64,000 bases of DNA from JAABVY01 sp964627935 (GTDB lineage Bacteria > Zixibacteria > MSB-5A5 > JAABVY01). Both the position numbers and the translations under genes were made by a program. Location of the stretch: contig CAZVLB010000008.1 of NCBI GenBank assembly GCA_964627935.1, positions 1 to 64,000 of the forward strand, in the 5' to 3' direction. Shown one piece after another: positions 44,119-52,868 of the stretch. Under the pieces are notes generated by a model. That model did not search any database, was not told the origin of the DNA, and saw only the letters and a list, made by a program, of their open reading frames with translations. Positions within the stretch are counted from its first letter, which is position 1. Each line of letters opens with the position of its first letter.

Positions 44119-45504
44119 ATGGGCAAGAGGTCATTTCTCTTAGTTTTGCTTCTCACTGTTCTCTCACTGGCAATTATTATCGGCCCGGCTATCGGTCAAG
44201 AGGAGGCCGATGAATGGGTTGAAGCCGGCGAAGGAGCATTGGGAACGCGGGAGTATGATGATTATGATACCCCAGAATATTGCGGGGCATCATGTCATGT
44301 GACATTTTATCAGCAATGGCAGCAGGCTATGATGTCGCAGTGCTATATTCATCACTGGGATGAAATCGAATATTTTGAACTGGCTGTTCCGCATGCCGAA
44401 AAAGACACAATGGTTGCCGGTGTGAAGGCCGGATGTAACGGATGCCATGCGCCGTTGTCATTTCTGGCCGGTGATGTCCCCCCGCCCCGTCCTGAGGAGG
44501 GATCGCGCGCAAATGAAGCGGTATCCTGTGATGTCTGCCATACAGTGGTAGCAATAGCCGGGGATACGGCCTATAATTTCAACTGGGTATCCTCTCCGGG
44601 CGATGTCAAATACGGTGTGCGCAATGCCGATGTCTCGCCGGATCATGAGATTGCCAAATCCGAGGTGCTGGGGGAGGCCAAATTCTGCGGTACCTGCCAC
44701 AATGAAAAGAGCCCTTATGGCGCATGGGTTAAAGCCACCCAGCTGGAATGGGAAGAAGGCCCATATTCGGAGGAAGGTGTGCGCTGCCAGGATTGCCATA
44801 TGACCTATGCCAAATCTGCCACAGCCGAGATGGGCAATGTCTATGATGATGCGGCCATGCACCTGTTCCATGGCGCGCATGATCCCGGCAAGGTTCAGGG
44901 TACGATCGAATTACGCATCAATCCCAATATCAGGAACCCGCTGATGGGCGATATTGTGGAATTTACACTGGCATTGTTTAACCAGAAGACAGGCCATAAA
45001 TTCCCGACCGGATCGGTGGAAGACCGCATAGTCTGGGTGCACGTTGAAGCTGTCGATGCGGACGGCAATGTCTATCATCTGCCGGTCGACAAAAAGGGCT
45101 TTGAGGGTGAGGAATGGACAATTGCCGCCGATGAGCTGGCCTACCAGGATATGGCGGTACCATTGGATGATCCCGATTTCAAGGGTGTGCAACGTGATGG
45201 TGTGCCGGTGGGTGATCGTATCTATCGCATGCCCTATTTTGATCCGCAGGGCCGCATGACTATCATGCAATGGAACACGGCTTCATTCGGGCCGGATTAT
45301 CGCATCGGGCCTCGTGAGACCAAGCTGGAGACATACACATTTGAGGTGCCTTTCGATGCCGCTCCCGGGCCGATGACAGTTACCGCCAAAATGTATTACA
45401 GCAGGCTGGTTGAACCTGTGGCAAAACTCCTGAATGTGCCCGAGGAAGAGTATGAGCCGATCCTGGTCAACAGTCATTCAACCACAATAGAATTAATTCA
45501 GTAA
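44119..45504 (+). CDS. Pentahaem-type c cytochrome (cytochrome c554-like family)
   Basis: 461 residues. Signal peptide (LLVLLLTVLSLAIIIGPAIGQ). Four canonical haem motifs: CNGCH (Cys106), CDVCH (Cys137), CGTCH (Cys190) and CQDCH (Cys223). The first expected motif reads CGASCH (Cys55-x3-Cys59-His60), with three rather than two residues between cysteines. Residues ~270-461 form a haem-free beta-sandwich with TGHKFPTGSVEDR, found in related multihaem proteins. Periplasmic or outer-membrane electron carrier. Good GAGGTAAGAG site before the ATG. Followed 8 bp later by the haem-porin gene. Confidence 0.88.
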   Translation: MGKRSFLLVLLLTVLSLAIIIGPAIGQEEADEWVEAGEGALGTREYDDYDTPEYCGASCHVTFYQQWQQAMMSQCYIHHWDEIEYFELAVPHAEKDTMVAGVKAGCNGCHAPLSFLAGDVPPPRPEEGSRANEAVSCDVCHTVVAIAGDTAYNFNWVSSPGDVKYGVRNADVSPDHEIAKSEVLGEAKFCGTCHNEKSPYGAWVKATQLEWEEGPYSEEGVRCQDCHMTYAKSATAEMGNVYDDAAMHLFHGAHDPGKVQGTIELRINPNIRNPLMGDIVEFTLALFNQKTGHKFPTGSVEDRIVWVHVEAVDADGNVYHLPVDKKGFEGEEWTIAADELAYQDMAVPLDDPDFKGVQRDGVPVGDRIYRMPYFDPQGRMTIMQWNTASFGPDYRIGPRETKLETYTFEVPFDAAPGPMTVTAKMYYSRLVEPVAKLLNVPEEEYEPILVNSHSTTIELIQ

Positions 45505-45512
45505 GTGAGGTT

Positions 45513-46697
45513 ATGATGCGCAGAAATATATCAATTGCAGCTTTTTCATTTTTTATACTGGTCAGTTTTATAATCGTGTTTTTCGCGGATATTCAGTCCA
45601 GTAAAGCCATCCCGGCATTTGCCCGTCAATACCGTATGTCCTGTACAACCTGCCATGCGCCATTCCCGAAGCTGAAACCTTACGGCGATGATTTCGCCGG
45701 CAATGGATTTGTGCTGACAGACGAAGAGGCGCCCGGCTATACATTGGAGACAGGTGATGACAAGCTCGACCTGATTCGTTCATTCCCGCTGGCGCTGCGT
45801 ATGGAAGGCTATGTGCAGTACCTGAGCGAGGGGGATCGAGAGGTTGACCTGTCAACTCCCTATAATCTCAAGTTGCTTTCAGGCGGTTCGGTTTCCGACC
45901 ATATCGCCTATTACTTCTACTTCTATATGAGCGAGCATGGCGAGGTGGCCGGCGTCGAGGATGCCTATATCATGTTCAATAACCTGTTTAACAGTGAACT
46001 TGATGTCTATGTCGGGCAGTTCCAGGTCTCAGATCCGCTGTTTAAGCGCGAACTGCGTCTGACAGTTGAGGATTATCCAGTCTACACCGTTTCGCCGGGT
46101 ATGTCCAGTATCAGCCTCAAATACGACCGCGGTTTTATGTTCACCTATGGCTTTGAGACCGGCACCGACTTGATATTTGAGATTATCAATGGCAACGGTA
46201 TCGGCGAGGCAGATGAATCCAAGCTCTTCGATGACGATAAATACAAATGCTTTGCCGGCAGGATCTCGCAGGATATCGGTGAATATTTCCGGCTGGGCGG
46301 ATTTGGCTATTATGGCAAGGAAGGTGATGATATCACTAACGAGGTCAAGTATTTCGGCCCGGATGCATCGCTGGCGTACAACAAGTTCGAAGTGAATTTC
46401 CAGTATATGGAGCGGCGAGATTCCGATCCGATGTTCGAGGAGCTGGAGGGGGATGATATCGAGACCCGCGGCGCCATGATCGAGGGGATATACCTTCCCG
46501 ATGATGAAAAGAGCGACTGGTATCTGGTGGGGCTTTTTAACTGGATCGAATCCGACTACGAGAGTTTGAATTACCGCAGCCTTAGCGGTCATGCCGGATG
46601 GGTGATCCTGCGGAATCTTCGTCTGTTCGGCGAGATGACATACTTCATAGAAGAAGAGGAAATGCGCGCCATGCTGGGATTTGTAGGTGCGTTTTAG
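45513..46697 (+). CDS. Outer-membrane beta-barrel protein with an N-terminal haem motif
   Basis: 394 residues. Signal peptide (SIAAFSFFILVSFIIVFFADIQSSKA), then FARQYRMSCTTCHAPFPKL: one CxxCH haem site immediately after cleavage, followed by GDDFAGNGFVL. From ~85 on, the chain is alternating aromatic/polar beta strands (AYYFYFYMSEHG, LDVYVGQFQVSDPLF, FRLGGFGYYGKEG) ending in LGFVGAF with a terminal Phe, as in outer-membrane barrels. Haem-plus-barrel layout suggests an electron conduit or cytochrome-docking porin. Operon partner of the preceding cytochrome. A terminator follows. Confidence 0.85.
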   Translation: MMRRNISIAAFSFFILVSFIIVFFADIQSSKAIPAFARQYRMSCTTCHAPFPKLKPYGDDFAGNGFVLTDEEAPGYTLETGDDKLDLIRSFPLALRMEGYVQYLSEGDREVDLSTPYNLKLLSGGSVSDHIAYYFYFYMSEHGEVAGVEDAYIMFNNLFNSELDVYVGQFQVSDPLFKRELRLTVEDYPVYTVSPGMSSISLKYDRGFMFTYGFETGTDLIFEIINGNGIGEADESKLFDDDKYKCFAGRISQDIGEYFRLGGFGYYGKEGDDITNEVKYFGPDASLAYNKFEVNFQYMERRDSDPMFEELEGDDIETRGAMIEGIYLPDDEKSDWYLVGLFNWIESDYESLNYRSLSGHAGWVILRNLRLFGEMTYFIEEEEMRAMLGFVGAF

Positions 46698-46714
46698 GAT
46701 AAATTGGATAATGT

Positions 46715-46750
46715 ATAAAAAAGGCGGATCCGAATCGGGTCCGCCTTTTT
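46715..46750. terminator. Bidirectional rho-independent terminator
   Basis: AAGGCGGATCC (46721-46731) pairs with GGGTCCGCCTT (46737-46747). An A-run before and a T-run after make it work in both directions. It separates the haem-porin gene from the convergent 128-residue membrane protein gene. Confidence 0.9.
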
Positions 46751-46758
46751 GATTAGGA

Positions 46759-47145
46759 CTATGATTGATCTGACCGGTGGGTCAGTTCATCTCTTTCATG
46801 GCTTTTGCTGATCCTGGGGGCTATTATATGGTATGTTATCAGGGCCACACCTGCCAGAAGCAGCATGATACCAAATGCGAAAACCTCCGGCTCACCATCG
46901 GCCCAGTATGATTTCGGGGCTATCTGATAGGCCAGAAAGCCGATCCCGACCGCTACCAGGATCATGCCCCATTTAAGTGAGGACATAACCCCGTTCTGGT
47001 ATTTCCAGAGATACTTAACCTTTTCATCCACAAGACCTTTATCGATCAGCCTCTTTTTCATTTTATAATCAAGCGACTGTTTGATAATCATGAAAACCAG
47101 CCAGAAGGCCGCCAACGGTACCAGTACCTCTTCAAGATCACCCAT
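46759..47145 (-). CDS. Hypothetical membrane protein, DUF6249-like
   Basis: 128 residues. Three predicted membrane helices: LVPLAAFWLVFMIIKQS, WGMILVAVGIGFLAYQI and FAFGIMLLLAGVALITYHI. A cytoplasmic basic loop (KMKKRLIDKGLVDEKVK) between helices 1 and 2 and a charged tail (SKSHERDELTHRSD) complete the layout. DUF6249-type proteins often sit near ECF sigma systems, as here (divergent from one), but the role is unknown. Confidence 0.7.
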   Translation of the reverse strand: MGDLEEVLVPLAAFWLVFMIIKQSLDYKMKKRLIDKGLVDEKVKYLWKYQNGVMSSLKWGMILVAVGIGFLAYQIAPKSYWADGEPEVFAFGIMLLLAGVALITYHIIAPRISKSHERDELTHRSDQS

Positions 47146-47210
47146 CTCTATCTCCTTTGTTTGAATATGTTTTCATCTTTCTATTTCGATCAGACAGGAA
47201 TGCGGGATAA

Positions 47211-47245
47211 ATGTTGCCAAAAAGTTAAATATTTTTCTGCAACAT
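47211..47245. promoter_or_regulatory. Inverted repeat upstream of ECF sigma gene
   Basis: ATGTTGC (47211-47217) and GCAACAT (47239-47245) flank a 21-nt A/T-rich core, 40 bp before the sigma gene start. Possible operator or promoter region; candidate only. Confidence 0.3.
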
Positions 47246-47284
47246 TATCTTGCCATAGCTGTCCGATTCAGTTAGGAATATGAT

Positions 47285-47857
47285 ATGCACGAAAACAGAG
47301 CGCTTGTGGAGCGAATACTGGCCGGTGATCAGTATGCATTTGAACGACTTATCAAAAAATATCAGAAGCTGGTCAGCCATATTGTTTTTCGTATGGTCAA
47401 AAACGAAACGGACCGTGAGGATATATGCCAGGATGTTTTTATCAGGGTATACAGAAACCTGGAAAAATTCCGTTTTGAATCCAAGCTCTCGACATGGATC
47501 GGGCGGATCGCCTATAACGGATGCATAAATTACCTGGAGAAGAAAAAGGTACCATTATATGATGATATTACCGATGAAGAGCGCAAATTCGAAGAAAATA
47601 TTGCTGATCAGCCCGGTCCGGATGAGCTGGCGGCCGAAAGTGATATATCGGAGAAGTTGAAGAATATGATTGCCGAACTGCCGTTGAAATACAGGACAAT
47701 CGTGACATTATACCACCTGGATGAACTCAGCTACGAGGAAATCGGCAGTGTCATGAATATGCCCGAGGGCACGGTTAAAAGCTATCTTTTTCGGGCCCGC
47801 AAGCTTTTGAAGGAGAAGCTCGAGAAACGATACAAAGGTGAAGACCTATGGAAATAA
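47285..47857 (+). CDS. ECF RNA polymerase sigma factor
   Basis: 190 residues with sigma-2 (QYAFERLIKKYQKLVSHIVFRMVKN, EDICQDVFIRVYRNLEKF, STWIGRIAYNGCINYL) and sigma-4 (LPLKYRTIVTLYHLDELSYEEIGSVMNMPEGTVKSYLFRARKLL). No extra C-terminal domain. Ribosome-binding site AGGA at ~47275. It overlaps the anti-sigma gene by 10 nt, which ensures balanced production. Confidence 0.95.
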   Translation: MHENRALVERILAGDQYAFERLIKKYQKLVSHIVFRMVKNETDREDICQDVFIRVYRNLEKFRFESKLSTWIGRIAYNGCINYLEKKKVPLYDDITDEERKFEENIADQPGPDELAAESDISEKLKNMIAELPLKYRTIVTLYHLDELSYEEIGSVMNMPEGTVKSYLFRARKLLKEKLEKRYKGEDLWK

Positions 47858-48378
47858 ATCATCTCACAGATGAACAGATTCAGGACTATATAGATGGTAA
47901 TCCTGTCGTAAATCGTCAGGAAATCGAGTCGCATATGGAAGGATGCGCAAAATGTGCCCGTGAGATGCGGCATTACCGCAAGCTTTCCATGATGCTGTCA
48001 TCGGAGCCGGAATTCGAGCTTGCGCCCGATTTTGCCTCCGAGGTGGTGGCATTTATGAATGAGCAGGGGGCCGAAAAATTCTTCCATAAGCTGGCCCAGG
48101 TTACTATGTGGGTGGCCGGTGCGGTGGTCGGCCTGATTCTCCTTATTCAGTTTACTGATTTTGAGGAAGCATTCAAAGGCTTTACCTCGGGCGGCGAGGA
48201 TGGCAAGGGCTATTTTGATGTGGTCGTTGGCGCATTTCAGAATCTTTTTGCCGGTTCGGAAGCCAATATCGCTATGATTGCCCTGGCTGTGGCTGTGATT
48301 TTTACAATTTTCGTTATTGACCGCCTGATATCAAGGGCACGCAAAGACCTTGGATCGACTACCGGTATGCTGATTTAG
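47848..48378 (+). CDS. Anti-sigma factor with zinc-finger (zf-HC2) domain
   Basis: 176 residues. N-terminal ZAS-type motif His29-x3-Cys33-x2-Cys36 (SHMEGCAKC) binds zinc and holds the cognate sigma. Then one or two membrane helices (about 85-105, VTMWVAGAVVGLILLIQF, and 145-165, AMIALAVAVIFTIFVI). The loop between them would be extracytoplasmic and could sense a signal. Overlaps the ECF gene, so it is its specific regulator. Confidence 0.9.
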   Translation: MEINHLTDEQIQDYIDGNPVVNRQEIESHMEGCAKCAREMRHYRKLSMMLSSEPEFELAPDFASEVVAFMNEQGAEKFFHKLAQVTMWVAGAVVGLILLIQFTDFEEAFKGFTSGGEDGKGYFDVVVGAFQNLFAGSEANIAMIALAVAVIFTIFVIDRLISRARKDLGSTTGMLI

Positions 48379-48879
48379 CTATTTTAGCAGGTCTTTCTGG
48401 CTTCGAAGGGCAAAGGAATGACCGTCGATAGCGCGCTGCACCGCCAGGATGCCGTCCAGATGATCGTATTCATGCTGCAATAGTTCCGACATATCCCCGC
48501 CCAGCAGGAGATCGGATTGATTCCATTCCAGATCGCGGTATTCGATACGGCATTTTTTGTGCCGCCGGACTTTTACCAGCAGATCGGGGAAAGACATGCA
48601 GTCATCCCAGAGTTCGATCATATCCTCGCTTTTGTCCACCAGCCTGGGATTGACAAATACCAGCGAGGTGCCAATATGCATATAGATCAGGCGTTTGAAC
48701 ACGCCGATCTGTGGCGCCGCAATCGCCCGCCCGGTATTGTATTTCTCACGGAACGCCATCAATGTATCATGCAAATCCTGTACGACCGGTTTGAGGCTCT
48801 CGAGCTCATCGCGGGAAACCTCCTCGGATTTGCGATACAGTTCGGGATTGCCAAGTTGTAATATCTCTCTGACTGCCAT
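48379..48879 (-). CDS. Peptide deformylase-like protein (divergent)
   Basis: 166 residues. Motif 3 is intact: HEYDH (His136, Glu137, His140), and motif 1 reads GRAIAAPQIG (50-59). Motif 2, EGCLS in classical enzymes, is DDCMS (92-96): the metal-binding Cys94 is kept but Glu and Gly are lost. Such divergence is typical of secondary deformylases, so N-formyl removal is likely but unproven. Last gene of a five-gene minus-strand operon; the stop of the anti-sigma gene abuts its own stop. Confidence 0.82.
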   Translation of the reverse strand: MAVREILQLGNPELYRKSEEVSRDELESLKPVVQDLHDTLMAFREKYNTGRAIAAPQIGVFKRLIYMHIGTSLVFVNPRLVDKSEDMIELWDDCMSFPDLLVKVRRHKKCRIEYRDLEWNQSDLLLGGDMSELLQHEYDHLDGILAVQRAIDGHSFALRSQKDLLK

Positions 48880-48881
48880 AT

Positions 48882-49352
48882 TTATCTCTTTGCTATGTCG
48901 ATTATCTCTCCGTTTGCAATACGCAGATAATCCGAGGTTTTCATAATGATAGAATCGGTCAATGATCCGGCATTGAATGCTATCTTTTCGTTTTCGGTGA
49001 TTGATTTGTCTATAAATAAATCAAGATCGAGAATCGGCCTTCCAAAAGGGGGCACCGACCCGGGTACAAGGCCGGTCAGCTTGATCAATTCGTCTTTATC
49101 TGCAAAACGGGTCTTTTTTGCATTAAACAGGTTTTTGATCTTTTTGGAGTCGGTCTTGAACACTGCGCTGATAACGAACAGCTTGAAATCATCATCACCG
49201 AGTTTCATTACAATCGCCTTTCCGCCGACCTCCAGTTTCTCGCCCCGTACATGGGCCGATTCCTCGGAGGTGAAAGTCGGTTCGTGATGAACTGTGCGGT
49301 AATCTATGCCGCTTTTTTCGAGCAGATCTTTTATGTCTTCGAATACGCCCAT
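48882..49352 (-). CDS. YbaK/ProX-type aminoacyl-tRNA deacylase family protein
   Basis: 156 residues of the YbaK fold: RTVHHEPTFTSEESAHVRG, KAIVMKLGDDDFKLFVISA, TGLVPGSVPPFG, FNAGSLTDSIIMKTSDYL. The GSVPPFG loop is the family's substrate-binding signature, and the N-terminal VHHEP region resembles ProX. Acts as a trans-editing factor for misacylated tRNA; the exact substrate is unclear. In the operon between the cupin and deformylase genes (7 and 2 bp). Confidence 0.88.
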   Translation of the reverse strand: MGVFEDIKDLLEKSGIDYRTVHHEPTFTSEESAHVRGEKLEVGGKAIVMKLGDDDFKLFVISAVFKTDSKKIKNLFNAKKTRFADKDELIKLTGLVPGSVPPFGRPILDLDLFIDKSITENEKIAFNAGSLTDSIIMKTSDYLRIANGEIIDIAKR

Positions 49353-49359
49353 AATTTTA

Positions 49360-49857
49360 TCATGCGAGTTTGTCTATCAAATCTTTGTAGTCGGCGTATT
49401 TTTCAACAAGCTGATCATGATCTGCGGCCGTGTAATCATCGTAATCGAATCCCGGCGCCATGGTTGTGCCCAGAAGCGCGAATTTGCCGCCCGGTTTTAG
49501 GTGTGATCCCTGCCATGTGTCACGTGGTACGACCAATTGCACATGTTGATCCTGCGTTATGTCATGTCCCAGCGTGATTATTCTGCCGGAGCCATCGGGA
49601 TATAGATGAAGCATCTCGACCGGATCACCCAGGTAGAAATGAAAGACCTCATCGGTTTTGAGTTTATGCAGGGCGGAATGGCTTGTATCTGTAAGCAGAT
49701 AATATATGGCTGTTGAAATTGATTTTTCTGATTTATAGCGTTCCGGGAGATTGTCCGCCGGCAGAGTTTCCTCCGACCTGTAATTCTCGAAAAAATAGCC
49801 GCCTTCACGGGGATGGGGTATCAGGTTCAGTTTTTTGATGATATCATCGGCTGTCAT
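49360..49857 (-). CDS. Cupin_5 (DUF985) family protein
   Basis: 165 residues. LIPHPREGGYFFENYRS and the following STAIYYLLTDTSHSALHKLKTDEVFHFYLGDPVEMLHLYPDG fit the DUF985 cupin. VVPRDTWQGSHL and ALLGTTMAPGFDYDDY complete it. Function unknown, possibly sugar-related. Overlaps the DUF169 gene by 14 nt. Confidence 0.9.
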   Translation of the reverse strand: MTADDIIKKLNLIPHPREGGYFFENYRSEETLPADNLPERYKSEKSISTAIYYLLTDTSHSALHKLKTDEVFHFYLGDPVEMLHLYPDGSGRIITLGHDITQDQHVQLVVPRDTWQGSHLKPGGKFALLGTTMAPGFDYDDYTAADHDQLVEKYADYKDLIDKLA

Positions 49858-50692
49858 TGTTTTCTCCGCTCATATTCATTTCCACCAGTTTTTTCCAGCT
49901 ATGAGTCAGGAGGAAGCTTTCCTCGATATTGTCCTCCATCTCATGAAACATATTTGTCGGCACCGCAAAGGTCATGTATTCTTTTCCCAGTTGACGGGAT
50001 GTATAAATGCGGGCCGAGATATCCACCAGCCCGATAACAGCACGGGGGTTCTCCTTTTTTGCTTCAGCATAGGCCATAATGCCGATTGACTGGCAGCCGG
50101 CAACGAATGGTGTATAGACCGTCTCGAAACTCTGGCGCGCGAAATTGGCCATGACCGTCAGGGCCGAAAGCTGGTCGGGATTGACAGTAAAGATTATTAT
50201 CTCCGGCTTTTCCTTCTTATCATCCACATATTTAAGCGGTTTGAAGATGACATATCTGGTTGGAATATCGATCATCGGCAAACGCTCGAGAAATTCCCTG
50301 ACCAGTTCCGGATTTTTGACATAGCGTTCGCCATGCAGAAAATTGCTGTATGACTGACTGCGCCAGCGGGCTTTTTCTTCATCAGTGAATTCGCCTTTTT
50401 CTATACGTTCTTCATTGCCGGTGGAGAGAAAATGGCAGAAGCCTGTTTCGCCGTCGGGAAAGGCCTGCTCATAGACATTGCCGAAACCAAGGCCGGTACC
50501 GCCGCCGAAGCATCCGTAGGTTGTGCGGTCGAATACGGCTGTACGCCCTTTTGCGGCCTGGGCAAAGAGCATCATCACACAGCCCCATTTGCCTTCCTTG
50601 AACTGGGCCGCATCCTCGGGCTTTTCATCGGACCAGATTATAGCCACGGGATTGTATTTTAATCTCAGTACTGATGACAGTCGTGAATGCAT
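49844..50692 (-). CDS. DUF169 family protein
   Basis: 282 residues. NPVAIIWSDEKPEDA, KGRTAVFDRTTYGCFGGGTGLGFG, and the late SALTVMANFARQSFETVYTPFVAGCQSI match DUF169, common in anaerobes. Cysteines at CVMML, YGCFGGG and GCQSI are conserved in the family. Function unknown. GGAGG at 8-nt spacing supports the start. The final 14 nt overlap the cupin gene. Confidence 0.85.
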   Translation of the reverse strand: MHSRLSSVLRLKYNPVAIIWSDEKPEDAAQFKEGKWGCVMMLFAQAAKGRTAVFDRTTYGCFGGGTGLGFGNVYEQAFPDGETGFCHFLSTGNEERIEKGEFTDEEKARWRSQSYSNFLHGERYVKNPELVREFLERLPMIDIPTRYVIFKPLKYVDDKKEKPEIIIFTVNPDQLSALTVMANFARQSFETVYTPFVAGCQSIGIMAYAEAKKENPRAVIGLVDISARIYTSRQLGKEYMTFAVPTNMFHEMEDNIEESFLLTHSWKKLVEMNMSGENNDSR

Positions 50693-50731
50693 GTTGACAG
50701 CCTCCGGAGTTGTTAAATGGCCCGATATTTT

Positions 50732-51718
50732 TTACAGGCCGGTGATTGTCTTTATCAAATTGGGATCATCGGGCAATAGTTCCGACTCAACCAGTCGTGG
50801 CACCAATATGCGCCAGTTTTCATCCATCTCAAAGACCTCTTTGAAGATCGGCATGGCCATTTCCGGCTGGCCGGCTTCAACCAGTGTCACCGCGTGCCAG
50901 AACATGATTTCCGGGTTACCGGGCGCAAGTTCCGAGGCTTTCTGGTATTCCTGGTTGGCTTTGTAATAATCCTCCTGCGCGATATATTCATCACCCTTGT
51001 TCATATGCTCATAGGCGCGGTTGATATCCAGCAATCTGCGCAGTTCCTTCAGCGGTTGGGGGGAATCATCAACGCGCAGATCGACCACACGATCGACCCA
51101 GGGCATGCCGGATGATTCGGCGCGCACCACCAGGATGGCCGCCGACTGCTGGCCACGAATATCGCCGCCCTCGGCCTGCGCCGCCTCCATGGCCGACATC
51201 ATTTTCTCGGCCAGGTCGCCCTCGGTGGTTTCAAATGCCACCGCCATAGCATCCCAGACAGTTTTTTTTTCCATCAGGTTGGCCTGTACGCTGTAATTGG
51301 ATCCGGTGCGATGACCCGCTTCGGCGATGCAGTTCTCGCCGGTATGGACCGCGACCTTGCCGTTGATATCGATCATGGCCACCTGGCGCACATCACTGTT
51401 TGGGTCGGATGCCAGCACGCCGGCCAGGGCCTGCCGTGCGGACTTGCCCATTTTCATCATTTCCAGCCCCAGCGGACCATAGCGGAAATCAGCCAATGAT
51501 TGCGTGGCGACGGCGCCGACACCCGGTTCGGCCCAGATAACATCGGCAACCCTGAACCAGTGCGACTGCACAGCCGCGCCGAACTGGCCCGTGGCGGAAT
51601 CATAGGCCACTATCGAATACGTATTCACCGGATGAAGCGGGAAAAGCCCGGAATCATCGGCAAAAAGCGACCCGGCCGCCAATAATACTATTACTATGAT
51701 GGTGATTGATTTATGCAT
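50732..51718 (-). CDS. Secreted DUF1028 protein with C-terminal TPR-like helices
   Basis: 328 residues from ATG 51718, with GGAGGAGG just upstream. A signal peptide (SITIIVIVLLAAGSLFADD) leads into the DUF1028 domain: TYSIVAYDSATGQFGAAVQSHWFRVADVIWAEPGVGAVATQSLAD, QSAAILVVRAESSG. DUF1028 members have an Ntn-hydrolase-like look. The last ~90 residues (INRAYEHMNKGDEYIAQEDYYKANQEYQKASELAPGNPEIMFWHAV) are tetratricopeptide-like. First gene of the operon. Confidence 0.85.
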   Translation of the reverse strand: MHKSITIIVIVLLAAGSLFADDSGLFPLHPVNTYSIVAYDSATGQFGAAVQSHWFRVADVIWAEPGVGAVATQSLADFRYGPLGLEMMKMGKSARQALAGVLASDPNSDVRQVAMIDINGKVAVHTGENCIAEAGHRTGSNYSVQANLMEKKTVWDAMAVAFETTEGDLAEKMMSAMEAAQAEGGDIRGQQSAAILVVRAESSGMPWVDRVVDLRVDDSPQPLKELRRLLDINRAYEHMNKGDEYIAQEDYYKANQEYQKASELAPGNPEIMFWHAVTLVEAGQPEMAMPIFKEVFEMDENWRILVPRLVESELLPDDPNLIKTITGL

Positions 51719-51907
51719 GTGTCCTCCTCCGTGAGAAAATATTTCAATCATTTTATCTAATAAACGGAATCGGAACAGGATAAATCAAGTGGTAAAATCA
51801 ATCATGGGATTGTGATCCGGCTGATCCGCAGTTTAAACTACAATTAAGCTTCATTTTAGCTTATATTCGTGAACATTACAGTCTAAAATGATTGCAGGGA
51901 GAATAAA

Positions 51908-52807
51908 TTGATCGAGTTTCCGGTCAGCGGAGTGGAGACATACTGGTGGCTTCCATCTCTGGTAGCCTTTTTCATATCACTTCTTACCGCAAGTTCCGGG
52001 GTTTCAGGCGCATTCGTGATTTTGCCGTTTCAGGTCAGTGTGCTGGGGTTTACCAGTCCGGCTGTCAGCCCCACAAACCTGCTTTTTAACATAATCGCTA
52101 TACCATCTGGGGTTTACAGGTATGTTCATGAACGGCGTATGCTCTGGCCAATGGCGATAATTATAATTGTTGGTACCCTGCCCGGATTGATTGCCGGTGT
52201 TTTTGTGCGGGTCAGCCTGTTGCCCAATCCGGGAGCATTTAAATTTTTTGCCGGATTCGTGCTGTTGTACCTGGGCGGAAGACTGACTTATGATCTCTTA
52301 AGCGGAAGAAAGACGCGAGAAAAAGCGAGAAACCTTGATCAGCCGTTCGAGGTCAAGACCCTGTTGTTTAATTTTCGGATACTGAAATTTGAATTCAATG
52401 GAGAGGTCTACAGTATTTCCTCGCTCAGCCTGTTTCTGTTATCGCTGGTAGTCGGTTTGGTTGGCGGGATTTATGGCGTGGGGGGCGCGGCCTTTATTGC
52501 ACCAATCCTGGTATCGATATACCGTATACCGGTCTATGCCATCGCCGGCTCGACCCTGGCGAGCACATTTGCCACATCGGTGATTGGCGTAATCTTCTAT
52601 GCAGTTATTGCCCCATTCTATTCCGACAGCGGCCTGGCGGTCAGCCCGGACTGGCTGCTGGGGCTACTATTTGGAATCGGCGGGGGTTTGGGTATGTATG
52701 TCGGAGCCCGCGCCCAGAAATATATGCCCTCGAAGCTGATCAAGGCCATACTGGCCCTGTGTGTGGTATTCGTGGCCGGGAAATATATTTTCGAATTCAT
52801 CACCTGA
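51908..52807 (+). CDS. TauE/SafE-family sulfite/sulfonate exporter-like protein
   Basis: 299 residues, about eight membrane helices. The family tandem repeat is visible: SSGVSGAFVILPFQVSVLGFTSPAVSPTNLLFN and VGLVGGIYGVGGAAFIAPILVSIYRIPVYAIAGSTLASTFATS. A cytoplasmic segment around residues 130-165 separates the halves. Substrate (sulfite, sulfoacetate or another anion) cannot be told. Same strand as the NapH-like gene, 61 bp upstream. Confidence 0.85.
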   Translation: MIEFPVSGVETYWWLPSLVAFFISLLTASSGVSGAFVILPFQVSVLGFTSPAVSPTNLLFNIIAIPSGVYRYVHERRMLWPMAIIIIVGTLPGLIAGVFVRVSLLPNPGAFKFFAGFVLLYLGGRLTYDLLSGRKTREKARNLDQPFEVKTLLFNFRILKFEFNGEVYSISSLSLFLLSLVVGLVGGIYGVGGAAFIAPILVSIYRIPVYAIAGSTLASTFATSVIGVIFYAVIAPFYSDSGLAVSPDWLLGLLFGIGGGLGMYVGARAQKYMPSKLIKAILALCVVFVAGKYIFEFIT

Positions 52808-52868
52808 TTCATGAGAATATTTTCACAATGTTTATTGACAGAATCAGGATCGTATATATATTTGGGCG

